64,000 bases of DNA from positions 1,736,001-1,800,000 of the forward strand of contig NW_020825706.1 of assembly GCF_003286085.1 (NCBI RefSeq), read 5' to 3'. The stretch comes from Drosophila persimilis (lineage: Eukaryota; Arthropoda; Insecta; Diptera; Drosophilidae). Shown piece by piece: positions 49,935 to 61,797 of this stretch. A program made the position numbers and the translations under genes. Every line of letters begins with the position of its first letter. The first letter of the stretch is position 1. Below the pieces are notes generated by a model. The model searched no databases. It saw nothing but the letters and a program-made list of their open reading frames with translations, and had not been told where the DNA came from.

Positions 49935-50863
49935 TCGGAAGAGTAATATCTGCTGAAACTAATCAAATCAATTCAAAGAGTATTAAAGCTATCAAACGAT
50001 TGCCATTGTTCTCGCTGATCTTGCACTTGATCTTCCTCTGAGGCGCTCCTGGCTCGCTGCCAGTTGGGCATTTAATGAATGACTATAAAATGGATGCGCC
50101 GCGTGCGCCACGCTCAGTTCTTGTGCAACTCGATGCCAATGACCAGACCGCCCCCGACATAGAGCGTAGACCATAGACCGTAGCGTAGAGCAGAGCGTAG
50201 TAATATTTCCGAAAGTGGCAAGTGGCAATAATTGTTTTACAGACGGATAGATATGACGTTGAAGGGCGATGCCAGCGACGCTCGTTGTCATCTCTGATTC
50301 GGCCGAGTGTTGAGTCGCCGTCGTCGGGTCCTGGATGGTTTTTTCAAGATCAGTTCTTCCGAGTGTGTTCTGTGACATAATTGTTTACAAGGCGACTCTC
50401 CCGCCGCTCTACGTCATTGTGGGATCTCTGCGAGATCTTAATTCGTGAAGATTATGTCAATTCGCGGTGTCTGCTGGGACCACTGTTTGATGTTGACGTT
50501 TTCCCGGAATCACAGCGCTTTTCTCTAAGGTCGGGTCGGGTCCGTGATTCAACTGGAGACAGAAGTGTCGTAATTCTCGCACTCGCCGGTTTAGCTTCGA
50601 CCCATGTGCGCACGGATTTGGTGTGGGTGCTGGTGCGGCTGTGACTGTGTCCAAAAACTAAATTGCTCGACAATTGATAATTGAGCGAAATTGAATTGAA
50701 TCACAGCCAGAGGAGCGAGCGAGCATTAGCCCAGTGCATTAGATGGGCTTGAGCTTAGTGAATCGGAGACAGACCTAGGCATTGGATCGCTGGCACCGCT
50801 GGATATATTCTCCTCCTTCTTCTACCTCGTTCCTCGTTAGTTAGCAACCAGTCGGACGCAAAC
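49935..50863. other. Intergenic, probable promoter and 5' region of the SLC5 gene
   Basis: No coding region. Short AGCGTAGA-type repeats occur at about 50162-50198. The start codon at 50864 is preceded by GCAAACATG-type context. Confidence 0.5.
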
Positions 50864-53072
50864 ATGCACAACATTGAGCAGATCCTGGTCGAGCTGCAGC
50901 GCTTCTCGTGGCCCGACTATGTGGCATTTGTGGCCATGTTCCTGCTCTGCATCTGCATTGGCATCTACTTTGGGTTCATGAACAAGTCCGTCTCCGAGGC
51001 CGACTACATGCTCGGCGGCCGCAAGATGCTGGTGATTCCGATCGCCTTCTCCCTGGTCGCCAGCTTCATATCGGGCATCACGCTCCTGGGACTCCCAACC
51101 GAGGTTTATTCCTACGGCGTGCAGTACCTCTACGTGGCCTTTGGCGTAGTGGGCATGGGCATTGTGATGGGCGTATTCTATCTGCCGGTTTTCCACGATC
51201 TGAACATAACATCCACCTACGAGGCAAGGACACACGCAGAAAGATACGCTCAGGCCACAATCTGAAGAACGCTTTCATATTTTCTAATACTTGCAGTATC
51301 TGGAGGTTCGCTTCGATCGCCGCCTGCGCCTGTATGGATCCATTATGTTTGCGGTTATGAATGTGTGTATCGATGATTGCATCCTTTCCAAGGACAATAA
51401 AAGATAACATTCCCGCTTGGAATTTACAGGTGGCCTATCTGCCCATCGTGATATATGTGCCGGCGCTGGCCTTCAACCAGGTAACTGGCATTGGAGTGCA
51501 CACGATCACGCCGATTGTGTGCATCATTTGTGTGTTCTACACGAGCCTCGGCGGTCTCAAGGCGGTGGTTTGGACGGACGTTGTGCAGGCGGTCTCCATG
51601 CTGGGAGCCCTCTGCTTGGTCGCCATCAAGGGTAGCATGGACATTGGCGGGGTTAGCGTTGTCCTGGAGCGTGCCTGGAATTCGGATCGTCTGGAGGCGC
51701 CAGAGTAAGTGGAGAATCTCCTTATGTGCTGCAACCACCCACCACTTTCGATCCTTGCAGGCTCAGCATAGATCCCACAGTCCGTCACACGTTCTGGTGC
51801 CTGTTCTTCGGAGGAATAGTCTACTGGACGCAGACGAATGCCGTCTCCCAGAACATGATCCAGAGATACCTCGCACTGCCCACACTCGCGGACGCCCGCA
51901 AGGCTCTGTTCATCTTCTGCGTGGGAGTCCTAATTCTGATGGCCTTGTGCGGCTACAATGGACTGCTTATCTATGCCACCTACCAAAACTGTGATCCCCT
52001 CACTACCAAGGCAAGGACTACCCTACTCCTCCTCCTGGGTATACACTTTATAATCTCTGATTCGTTTATAGCTGGCAAAGGCTCGAGATCAGCTTTTGCC
52101 CCTCTTCGTGATGGACACGCTGGGCGAAATGCCCGGTATGACGGGCCTCTTCATAGCCGGCGTCTTCAGTGCTGCCCTGAGCTCCCTCTCCACCTGTCTG
52201 AACTCCATGTCGGCGGTGGTGTTGGAGGACTTTGTGAAGCCATATGTGAAGCAGCCCCTCTCCAGTTCGTCGATCAACTGGATCATGCGGCTGGTGGTCG
52301 TCGGTGTGGGAGCCCTCTGTGTGTGCCTCGTTTATGTGGTGGAGCATATGGGCACAGTCCTGCAGCTGACTATGAGTCTGGAGGCCATCACCAATGGCCC
52401 CTTGTTTGGCATCTTCACCATTGGCCTGTTTCTCCCTTGGATCAATGGGAATGTGAGTCTCCAGATAACTATTTTCCTGGCCCAAAACTTATCTCAATTC
52501 TCTGCCACAGAGTGCTCTTTTGGGCGGAATCATGGGTGTCATAGCCATGTCCTGGGTAAGCCTGAATGCCCAGTGGGCCATCGCCTCGGGAGCCATCAGT
52601 TACAACACGAAGCCGCTCAACATTGAGCAATGCGACTACAGATTCAATGTCACCACGAGTGCCGCCAACAGCACCATACATCTGGCAGGCTCAGCCTCAG
52701 AGTAAGTCAAAGGATCTCCCAGTATATCCTCATGCTTCTATTTTAATTTCTTTTATTCGAAAAGGGATATCTTCCCATTGTACCGCATCTCGTACATGTG
52801 GTACACGACCTTTGGCGCTTCGATTACCATTATTGTGGCGCTGCTCGGTTCCTTGGCGTTTGGCAGAAACAATCCCAACAAAGTCGATCCCGTACTGCTG
52901 ACCCCCTGTATACGAAGGTTCTTCAGCTTTGGCTCCAACAAACCCATGGCGAGTAGCATACATATTTTCTCCTTTGATTGATGTTCATTCGAGTGCTTTC
53001 CTCCTTCAGGATGCCTACAAACCCGACATTCCACTACAGCACAAGCTCCGAAACGACGAGGTGGCTCTCTAA
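50864..53072 (+). CDS. SLC5-family sodium-solute symporter (multivitamin-transporter-like)
   Basis: Eight exons (50864-51223, 51297-51362, 51430-51704, 51761-52010, 52072-52452, 52511-52701, 52765-52948, 53010-53072) give 589 residues with about 13 membrane segments. Family marks are WPDYVAFVAMF (TM1), the SEADYMLGGRKM loop, FSLVASFISGITLLGLPTEV, YVPALAFNQVTG, TSLGGLKAVVWTDVVQ and the AALSSLSTCLNSM segment near the sodium site. It resembles insect SMVT/SLC5A6-like proteins (fly CG6723 type); the solute is unknown. Three of seven introns begin with GC: after 51223 (GAG|GCAAGG), 52010 (AAG|GCAAGG) and 52948 (ATG|GCGAGT). The first two have no usable GT alternative; the third is less certain. 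Confidence 0.88.
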
Positions 53073-53299
53073 AGAATCGAACGACACTCCACTCCACGGA
53101 GTTCCTTTCAACACAGCATCCAATTGTAGATAATCCATTATTAAACAAATTTTTTAACTATTTACTGCTTGCGCGTAGAAAAAATACAACTGTGTTTAAT
53201 CCAAGGATCGATTAGTAACAATATATAAATACGATTAACACAATCTGCTGTTGGGACAACCTGCTGTCCATGTGATGGAGAGAATGGATCAGCAGCGAA

Positions 53300-56200
53300 T
53301 TACTTCTGCTGCTGCACCTTGTTGAGCAGAATGTGGCGCTCCGCCTCGTTGAGATGCTCGTAAAAGCTGGGAAAGTGTTCGTTTTGTGTGAAATTGGTGA
53401 GGAATTTTTGCAGGTTCTCGGCTATGTCGCCTGTGTAGTTGGTCTCCTTGAGCAGCTCCTTGAGCAGCAGATCGTCCTCTACATTATCCTTGTCGAATTC
53501 CACGTACAGGTCAGAGATGAATCGAGATTTAGCTAAGCTGGTGGCCTCGTCTTCCTCGGCCTCGGCATCCTCCTCATCGGTGTCGGTAAGTGGCTCGTCC
53601 GTCTTGCTCTCCTGAAAGTGCTGGTACTCGGACATCAGCACCTTGAAGATCTTGACGAGAGCAGGAATTGTGGTCCACTTCTGGTTGGCGGCGGCCACGG
53701 AGCGAGTGCGCCTACGGGCATCGCTGGGGTCCTCTACCAGCTCCTTGTAGGTGATGCTCGTGAGGCGATTGTCCTGCGTGGCCACGCCGTACTCGAACAG
53801 CTTGCACAGGGCCATGGTGGTGACCTTTCGCTCGTACATGCCGAAGAACGAGTTTTGGCGCGAGAGCCAATTGGAGAGGACGAACTGCATGGCTGGCTCT
53901 CCGTTTGGCCCCGGAACAGTGGACAGAAAGTTGAGCACGGCGTCCATTTGAGTAAGGAAGAGATGGGCGAAAATCAGGACCAGATTCATGATTACCTTAA
54001 GGCACTCCAGGTTCTGCATTTTGCTGATCACAGCCTTCAGCAGCATGTCCACATTCGGTCCAAGCATGGTGCCCATTTTTGTGATGATCGTGATGACCAG
54101 CCGTCCGATCTGGCCCGCGGCCGTCATCTCGCTGTTCATGGGATTGAGCAGTACAGCGGCCACCACCTGCATGATGCAGTTACCACCCTCGCCGTTCTGG
54201 TAGCTGCAGATCTGGGCGGGCGAGACGTTGATGAAGCTGCGAAGGCACTCGCCGCCGGCCAGCATCACCGCATGATCGTCCGTGTGCACGAGGCAGTTCA
54301 AGACGGCCGGAAAGGCTCTGTCCAGCAGTGCGCTGCTCAGTGGCGGCTCCGTGTACTTGACGATGGTGTTGAGGACGTCCAGGGCAATGTCCTGCTTCTC
54401 AGTGTTATTTGTCTCTAGCAGTTCCAAGATGCTCACGATAGTGGGAATGAACTTCTCCTGCAGCAGCACCAGGCACTGCTTCCGCTGGCAGAGGGCTTTG
54501 ATTAGATCCTGCACATTCTCCAGGACGTACGGGTCCTCGGCATACTTGAGAAAGACAGCAATGGCCAGCGGAGTAATCTTGCCATTGGCGGCATAGGCAA
54601 AGTCTGCATCAAACTGTGAGAAAGCAGGAGAAATGGGATTAGGAATCCTCGATGAATGAACACTGGTCGCTTACCTGGACCATGACCGTCAGTGCCTCCA
54701 TGAGCAGGGCCAGGACAGTGGCCTTGCAGCCCGAGACCAGAGCCATGATGCCATCAAAGAATCCCGGCAGCTTGGACACCAGCAAAGTTCGTTTCTCGCC
54801 CTCGGTCGATTCGTTGGCCAGCAAGAAGCCGTGCAGCGTGCGCACTGCACTGATCCTCAGGATGTGCGTCTTCTCTGGCGACAGGCTGCACAGGGTGACG
54901 TCGAGGATCTCGGCCACCATCTGGGGATTGTACAGGTCTGACTTGGAGTATGTGCTCAGGGTCCAGAGGGCGCGACCCACCAGGTGGGGCGACTCCTGGT
55001 GCACCAGCAGATTCCGCACGATGGTCAGATAATTGAGAAGATCGAACTTGGAGTCACCCTCGAGAATGATGTCGCGAAAGCCGTGCACGGCGTCCATGCA
55101 GGCCTCCTGGATCTTCCACCAGTTTGGATTGTTGGCCGCCTTCTCCGCCTCGGCCACGCTAAAGTGCCTGCCCAGAGCCTCCTGCAGCGGCTGAATGGCC
55201 TTTGCCCCGAACTCGTCGTTGATGGCCAGCAGGACATCGCGGCCGCACATGCGCACCGTCAGCTCCACGCCGCCGTCATCCTCGTCGTCGACAAATTTCT
55301 CTGGGTCCTCCTGCCAGTCCTCCAGCTGCTCCTCGCTCAATTGGATGTACACGATCGTGATGTAGATGAGATCGGCCAGCACGTTCTTGATGCATCCCCG
55401 AAGTTTTCCACAGGTCACGATGCAGTTGATGAACTCGAGGATCTGGATGATGAGCGTTTGGAAATTGGTCTGCTCGTCATCGTCTTCGTTGTCGCCACTG
55501 GGCAGTGGATTGGGCTCTGTTTGGTTCACCGACACCTTCACATAGGTCTCGGCTATCTGGGTGAGGAGCTGCCAGATGATGGGCAGTATCCTCTCCATGA
55601 ACGGGTTGATGTACTTCGAGCACTCGCTCACCACGTGGGTGAAGACTGTAACAGAAGGGGAGTGGTAATGATAATGGTATTGGTGGGTGTCCGTCTGCTC
55701 ACCCTTAATGATTTCTGAGCGTAGCAGGAAATTGGAGCCCGCTCCGCTGGTCATGCTCAGGTAGTGCAACAGCTTGTCCATGAAGTTGTTGAGAATGGAG
55801 TTCATCATGGTCGCCTGCTCCTGTTTGTTCGTAATCAGAGCCGCAATGGATGTGAAGAGGGGCTTTAGGATGCGAATGGCCGATACGCGCGTCTTGATGG
55901 AGTAGTTCTGCTCAGAGTCAAAGATGCGGTACACCTCGGGAATGACAACGGGTCCCAGTTCCTTGATTTGCTCTACGTCGTAAGAAAAGTCCTGCAGAAC
56001 CTGCATGGCCCCGTGGATGGAGTCTTCGTTGCCGCCCAAACACTTGACAATGATGTCGAACAGCTCCGTCCAGCATTGCGGATAGTCGGTGGAAGCTATG
56101 GTGGATATGGTATGGGCCACAGAGGAGCGGATTTTTGAGTTGGGATCGTACAGTCCGTTGGGCAGTATGTTGCGAATAGTACGCTTGGCCTGTTCGCTGG

Positions 56201-56574
56201 CCATGCAGCTGTTAGCCTTGTCGGTCTTCAAGTCCTCCTCCGTCCAGTGGTTCTCGACGTAGCGGGTTAGCATAACGATAGCTATCTGTCGCAGCGGAAG
56301 CTCGTGCGACTGATTCATTATGATCTCGGACAGGTAGACGCCATAGCCTGCAATTCCATATATGGGTAACATGAGCACAGAAAAACACGAGGAAACCCAA
56401 CCCAACACAAGCCCTCTGCCCGCCAAATTACGCACCTTCCGTGTATTCCAGCTGCTTTGTTCGCTTCTCCGCCTCCTGCAACACATTGGTATTCGAGCTG
56501 AGAAGGTTCTGCAGCTCCTCAATGATGGCCAGTTTGACCGAATCGCCGCAGTCGTTTTGAAATTGGAGCGACAT
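53300..56574 (-). CDS. Ranbp9: Importin 9 (RanBP9/Kap114-type karyopherin)
   Basis: Four exons (56574-56436, 56347-55703, 55645-54675, 54613-53300) give 1,022 residues, near human IPO9 (1,041). An importin-beta N-terminal domain (about 20-100) includes NTNVLQEAEKRTKQLE and LPLRQIAIVMLTRYVENHW. It is followed by HEAT-like helical pairs to the end. An acidic insertion (TDTDEEDAEAEEDEATS, about 935-955) matches the acidic loop of importin 9, which carries histones H2A-H2B, actin and ribosomal proteins into the nucleus under RanGTP control. The C-terminal HEAT repeat ends FPSFYEHLNEAERHILLNKV. It is divergent from Irbp, with 372 bases between start codons. The Drosophila symbol is by recall. Confidence 0.93.
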
Positions 56575-56946
56575 TATGCTATCCTATCACGAACTTTACT
56601 CTAAATTCAATATTAAAACAGTCAAAAACATAAACCGGCGCGGCCTACTCCAGCGTTTACATGTGATAACTTCCCACACTTTACAGCACGGTTCTGATCA
56701 GTGATGCCAAATCTCAGAGTCAATGCAAGCTAGATTCTAATAAAAATAGCCAAAATTTGTTAAAACCGTAATAAATAAGCTAAAATTTATGATAAATAGC
56801 CTGAAATAAGCTAAAACGGTGACACTGGAACTATTTTAAAATGGTGTTGCAAACACTGCTCTTGCTTCGATGACGATACATCGATACAACACATTTAGCT
56901 TCGATTAATTGTGAAATACGCGGAAAAAAATAGTACAAAATTTAGG

Positions 56947-59083
56947 ATGAGCACCTGGAATCCAGCGAACGATGTGGATTTGCTGTCCGGTTCCGAGGAT
57001 GAAGAGGACATTGCCATGAAGCGCGACTACCATGGGCGCGAGGCCATCCTGTTCGTGGTGGACGCCAACTTGCAGACGGCCGGCATAGGACGCTTGATGG
57101 AGGCGCTGAACATCATACGCACGGCATTCATCTCGGGAATGTTGGTCAACGACAAGGACCTGATAGGCCTGGTGTTCGCCAACACCAAACACAGCCCCCT
57201 GCCGCTGGAGGCGTCCTGCGTGGAGACTATAGTTGTGCCCGAGAACTGTGCCGTGTTTCTACCGCTTCGTCAGCTGACCAAACCCATTGTGGAGCATTAC
57301 CTGGAGTTTATGGGGACGGTGGAGAGCCAGTTTGCCACCGAGTATGGGCTGGTGGAGCCCGACGGGCGTGGAAAATTCGATCTCATGATCCGGCTGTGTA
57401 TCGAGTTGCTGGAGAAGTGCGGCAAGAAGCTGAACAACGCGAAGATTGCGTACGTGACGGATGTGGACACGCCGCATCTGCCCTCGAGCAACGAGTTTCA
57501 GGCGGCTCTGCAGAAGGCCATCGATCTGGAGGGCAAGGAGTTCGAGTTCCATGTCATTCCCATGAACGACGACTTTGACTACTGTCCTTTTTACAAGGAA
57601 TTTATAACCCTGTCGCGAGGTGAGTGACGAAACTATAGTAGAACGTATGTATATTTTATGCGAAGTCTGTTCCCCTCCGTGGCGTCCAGAGATCGCCTTG
57701 GAGGTTTAAGTACTTCGCAGAGCAACTGTAGCAAATCATTCACCTGCGTCCAAGTGAAGTTAAATTTGGATGTGGTTTTGGGTCTGCTCACAGATCACAG
57801 CTGTCAGAATGCCACTATCTGAAATCGACTAACGATTCATTCTTATTATTGCAGCCATTGAATTAGACGCCTTCGTTGAACCCGATCCTTCACTGCTGCG
57901 AGAGATGCTGGCTGATCGCAAATTGAAGCAGGACTTTTTGCGGCGCTGCCTGGGCCATTTCGCCTTCCACCTGGGCCCCAATCTGTCCATGTCCGTGCAG
58001 TACTACAATTACTTCCAGCGACGGGCCCTTCCGCGCAAGGTGCAGATAATGCGGCGGGACAACAGCGTGGTGAGCACCAAGCGCCAGATCATAGTGCGCA
58101 AGCATGAAGGGGAGGAGATTAAGCACGAGTATCAGATGAAGGCGAACCAGGGCTGGTACAAGTTCGATTTGGGCGAGAAATCGTTGAGACTGACCATGAC
58201 CCGGATGGACATGGTTCGAAACATGCACAAGCCCCACATGCAGCTCCTGGGGTTCAAGCACCGCTCAGCCCTGCCCGAGGTGCTCTACAGCAAGCCCTCG
58301 AATTTTATGTATCCCGACGATCAGAGCATTATTGGATCGAAGCGCTTGTTCCGGGGCCTGTGGGAGCGCTGCTTGCAGCGAGAGAAGATCATCGTCTGCC
58401 TGTTCATGTCCAAGCGTAAGTCGATTCCGCGCTATGTGGTTTTGGTGCCTGTTCAGGTGGATAAGTCGGAGGTCAAGAGCTATCGGTCGCAGCTCTGCGG
58501 AGATGGCTTCAAGATCGTCTATCTGCCGGAAGCCAAGCACATTCGCCACATAGACATGTGCGATTGGAACAACACTGCCAATTCAGCCGACGATGAGAAG
58601 GTGGACTTCTTCCAGAAGATCATCAAGAGGCTCCGCATCGACTATCAGCCAAACCTGATCAATGATCCCAGTCTGGACTACCTGCAGGCCAATTTGCTCG
58701 CTTTGTCCCTGGACATTACAACGGACAGCAAGGGAATCGACGAACTGCTAGACACAACGGCGCAGGACAAACGAATCGAAAAATATATGCCCGATTACGA
58801 GAGGCTCTTCGACGTGGAGGCGGTTCCCTCCAAGAAGCGCCCGGCCAAAGCCTCCGCGAATGGAGCCAGTTCGTCAAAGATGCCCAAAATCGATATGAAA
58901 CAAATCGAGAGCTACGAATTTGTCGAGTATTTGATTGCGGAGGAACGTCTAACCAGCTGCACGGTCGCCCAGCTGCAGTGGATCCTTCAGAAGCACTTCG
59001 ATGAGAATTTGCCCAAATCTTCGCCCAAGGACAGACTGGTGAAGTGCATAGTGGCATTGAGTGCCGGAAAGGCAGGCACATAG
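56947..59083 (+). CDS. Irbp: Ku70, DNA end-binding subunit
   Basis: Two exons (56947-57619, 57855-59083) give 633 residues. A von Willebrand A-like domain spans about 30-240 (AILFVVDANLQTAG, DLIGLVFANTKHS, KIAYVTDVDTPH). The Ku beta-barrel core runs about 260-530 with IIGSKRLFRGLWERCL and CLFMSKRKSIPRYVVLVPVQ. A C-terminal SAP-like domain (about 590-630, TSCTVAQLQWILQKHFDENL) identifies Ku70 rather than Ku80. With Ku80 it clamps DNA ends for non-homologous end joining and protects telomeres; in flies it was named inverted-repeat-binding protein for binding P-element ends. The intron is 235 bp. The start codon follows a run of A and TTTAGG. Confidence 0.95.
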
Positions 59084-59309
59084 AATGTAAATTGATGTAA
59101 AAAGTATAATTTGTAAGTATTATTGCTAGTTTTTAAGAAGTTTTTGGTAACTGAATTTCTTTTTTTGTTCGCCGTACACTGGGGATATAATTCCTGGTAC
59201 ATCTGAAGGCTTTATTTTCCGGAATTCAGTTTTTCCTTGTTAAATATGAATAAACATAAATATCCAAGAATTTAAAATTCCAAAATGTGTATCGGTTTCG
59301 CTGCGATAC

Positions 59310-59317
59310 TATCGATA
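59310..59317. promoter_or_regulatory. DRE (TATCGATA) upstream of mgr
   Basis: A perfect DRE core lies 136 bases before the mgr start codon, with ATCGAT-type half matches nearby (about 59352). This is a standard housekeeping promoter arrangement in flies. Confidence 0.65.
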
Positions 59318-59452
59318 GACCGTTTATCGCAGGGCTATTGCCATACTGTGTATCGATTCTTTTGACTCATATTTATCGACATTTTCTATAGGCAGCACCG
59401 TCCTGCTGTAATTTTAATTGTAATTTGAAAGAATACTGAGCAGCAGAGCGAG

Positions 59453-60209
59453 ATGACTGGCATCATGGACTCGGTGGAAATGCCCAAATTGCCGGAAAAC
59501 CAAAAGACCTTTGCCGGCATCCCGGAGGCAGTATTCCTGGTGAGTGGGTGGATTCTAACCTAGCAATAGTGCTCTTGGCTGTGGCTGCAGCTGCAATGGA
59601 AAACTTGAATTAATCCTTGTCTGGGTCGGTGTTCGCAGGAGGAAATTGATACGTTCATGACCCAGCCCGAGAACGAGAACTGCGAGAAGGTTCTGCAGCG
59701 TCTGGACGAGCAGCACGGCAAGTATCGATTCATGGCGTACAACCTCGAGGCGCGTCGCCGGAAGCTGAAATCGCAGATTCCCGACCTGGAGCGTTCGCTG
59801 GAGATGGTTAATGTGCTCCGGAAGGAGGACGAGGAGCGCGAGACACAATTCCTGCTCAGTGATCAGGTGTTCATCAAGACCTTGGTGCCGCCCACGAAAA
59901 CAGTTTACCTCTGGCTCGGTGCCAGCGTGATGCTGGAGTATCCCCTGGACGAGGCCGAGGCCCTGCTCAAGCAAAATGTCACATCAGCCGTGGGCAACCT
60001 TAAGTCGGTGGAGCATGACCAGGACTTTCTACGGTCAGTGGGAAGACCCCTTTTCCATTCGAAACGGCGGGTACTAATTATGTTCTTTACTTTTATTTAA
60101 CAGGGATCAAATAACCACAACGGAGGTGAACATGGCGCGAGTGTACAACTGGGGCGTCAAAAAGAGGCAGGCCGCAGCCAAGACTAACGCCAGCAGTACG
60201 CCATCCTAA
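59453..60209 (+). CDS. mgr: Prefoldin subunit 3 (VBP1 homologue)
   Basis: Three exons (59453-59539, 59639-60033, 60104-60209) give 195 residues. The architecture is that of alpha-type prefoldin: an N-terminal coiled coil (about 30-90, FMTQPENENCEKVLQRLDEQ), a beta-hairpin region (LLSDQVFIKTLVPPTKTVYL WLGA) and a C-terminal coiled coil (DEAEALLKQNVTSAVGNLK to NMARVYNWGVKKRQ). Prefoldin passes unfolded tubulin and actin to the CCT chaperonin; fly Mgr (merry-go-round) works with VHL in tubulin turnover and spindle formation. All introns are GT-AG and the terminal region is short and polar. Confidence 0.94.
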
Positions 60210-60488
60210 GCTTCAGCACCAGTAAGAAACCCGCACAGTACTGAAAACAGACATGTGAGTTGTGTAAACTGTGGCTTTCCATCTATTTATGTCAAAACCT
60301 CACCAAAAAACGGCCAATCCTTTGCATTGTGATCCTTGCCTGCAAGCGATCGGAAGCAATGCTGATTGCAGCATCTCGCCTGCTTTATTCATATTCTCCA
60401 CAGATGATGATAATAATAAAACCGCAACACAGCGCATCCAGTTATCCAGACACTAACAATCACTGGCCGTATTCGATACGTGTGTTTC

Positions 60489-60844
60489 TTAGGACATCCA
60501 ATATGGGCACAGGTCCGAAAGGCAGATGCCCGAGCTGGTGCAGCCCATGCACTTGTGGCAGCTGCACGTCAGTCCTGGCAGGCATTGGTCCTCCGCATTG
60601 TCCCTCGTGCAGAATTCCCCGAGCTGGAGGTAGCAGAAATACCTTGTATTGTTCCCGCAGCGGATTCCGAAGGAGGACGTGCAATTTGGCCTTGTGGCAG
60701 GACCTTGTTCGCTGCAGGGAGAACACCTGTCCGGATGTCTGTCTGTTATCTTCTCTTTTTGCTGTTGGCACTCCTCTCTACTTACATGCCTTTCCTGGGG
60801 GACAGATAGAGCCAAATCAATAGCCAATAGAATGCCTCGGACAT
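60489..60844 (-). CDS. Neuroparsin-like cysteine-rich secreted hormone
   Basis: Proposed exons 60844-60786 and 60738-60489 give 102 residues: a short hydrophobic N-terminus (FYWLLIWLYL, about 5-14, signal-peptide-like) and a 13-Cys region. The spacing CxxC ... CGNNTRYFC ... GEFC-x8-C-x5-C-x1-C-x2-C-x2-C-x5-C-x4-C matches neuroparsins, which share the GL-C-x-C-x2-C-x-GC core; here it reads GLTCSCHKCMGC. Neuroparsins are brain neurohormones (ovary ecdysteroidogenic hormone in mosquitoes). The 47 bp intron (60785-60739, GTAAGT to ACAG) is very short. An alternative acceptor at CCCCCAG (60796) would need an unseen upstream exon. The Cys frame is firm; the N-terminus is tentative. The gene lies downstream of mRpL40 and is convergent with mgr. 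Confidence 0.72.
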
Positions 60845-61093
60845 TACATACAGCAAAACTGCTTTCAGAGTCTGGGAATTGAATTGTTTAGTTTGCGGGA
60901 ACCTGCCAGCTAGTGCCACTGCCGGAATTCCCCTGGTTGAGGTAAACAAGTACCGCACCTTGTGTGAAAAGTGCTGACTCTGGGAGCAGATAAAGGAAGG
61001 CTATGGGTGATTAATTAACTATTCTTTTTATTTCTGATGTAAGCAACAATCTTTGACCTAACATGCACACTCAGCTGTGGGACGGAATGGGAC

Positions 61094-61797
61094 TCATTCC
61101 CACTTCATAGACTGGTGTATGTAGTCGCCATCGGGACTCGCATAGTTCTTGATGGGTGGGCTGGCGACGGGGCCTTTGAGCGATACTGGCAGCAGCTGCA
61201 AGTCGACTTCGATGGCTGCCTGATACAGCTCCTCGGACTCGCGGCGAAGCTCTTCCAGAGCTTTGTTCTGTGACATCACCAGGCGGTCAATGATTTGGAA
61301 GTCGGACACTCTCTCGTCGTGCTTGTAGCGGGCCCATTGTTTCTTCAGCAGAGCACGCTCCTCCAGTTCTGCACTGCCCAGGGGCGTCAATTTTCGCTGC
61401 CGTTTGCTGGAAATGAAGCAATTTGTACCAACAAAGGGTTCCATTCAACGGCGGGGCACTTACTCCTTTTCGTCAATGAGCTCCAGTGGAACCTCCAGCT
61501 CCTCCACCGGCTTCAGCTGGCGGGCATTCTTCTCGAGCCGCCGAATCTGCTTCTCAATCTTCTTTTTCCTGCGGTCCTCCCTCTGCTTGACAACCTGTGG
61601 GTCCAGCTTCTTCTTTTTCTTCAGCGGCTCGGCACAGAGCACAGGTGTTGTATGTAGGCAACGTGCAACGGCGGGGCCGGCTACGCCGCCTCTCTGTAAA
61701 CCTAATCTATGACAGAAAGTGCGCTCGGTCAGTGGGTGGTCAACTCGATGGGCTATAGACTCCTCACTTACCTGGCAAAGGCGCTGATCAGCGACAT
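61094..61797 (-). CDS. mRpL40: Mitochondrial large-subunit ribosomal protein mL40
   Basis: Three exons (61797-61772, 61706-61464, 61406-61094) give 193 residues. The N-terminus (MSLISAFARLGLQ, then VARCLHTTPVLCAEPL) is a matrix-targeting peptide, with LHTT-type cleavage context at about 30. A Lys-rich helix (LKKKKKLDPQVVKQREDRRK) follows, then the mL40 core (LTPLGSAELEERALLKKQWA, RYKHDERVSDFQIIDRLVMS, QNKALEELRRESEELYQAAI). mL40 sits on the mitoribosomal 39S subunit. Introns are 56-65 bp and GT-AG. Confidence 0.94.

Noticed and set aside
54984..55718. 244-codon antisense frame over Ranbp9
   Set aside because: It is antisense to conserved HEAT repeats; it is His/Val-rich shadow sequence.
60460..60771. 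Overlapping minus-strand frame across the neuroparsin-like region
   Set aside because: It lacks the cysteine pattern, which belongs to the neighbouring frame; it is a shadow frame.
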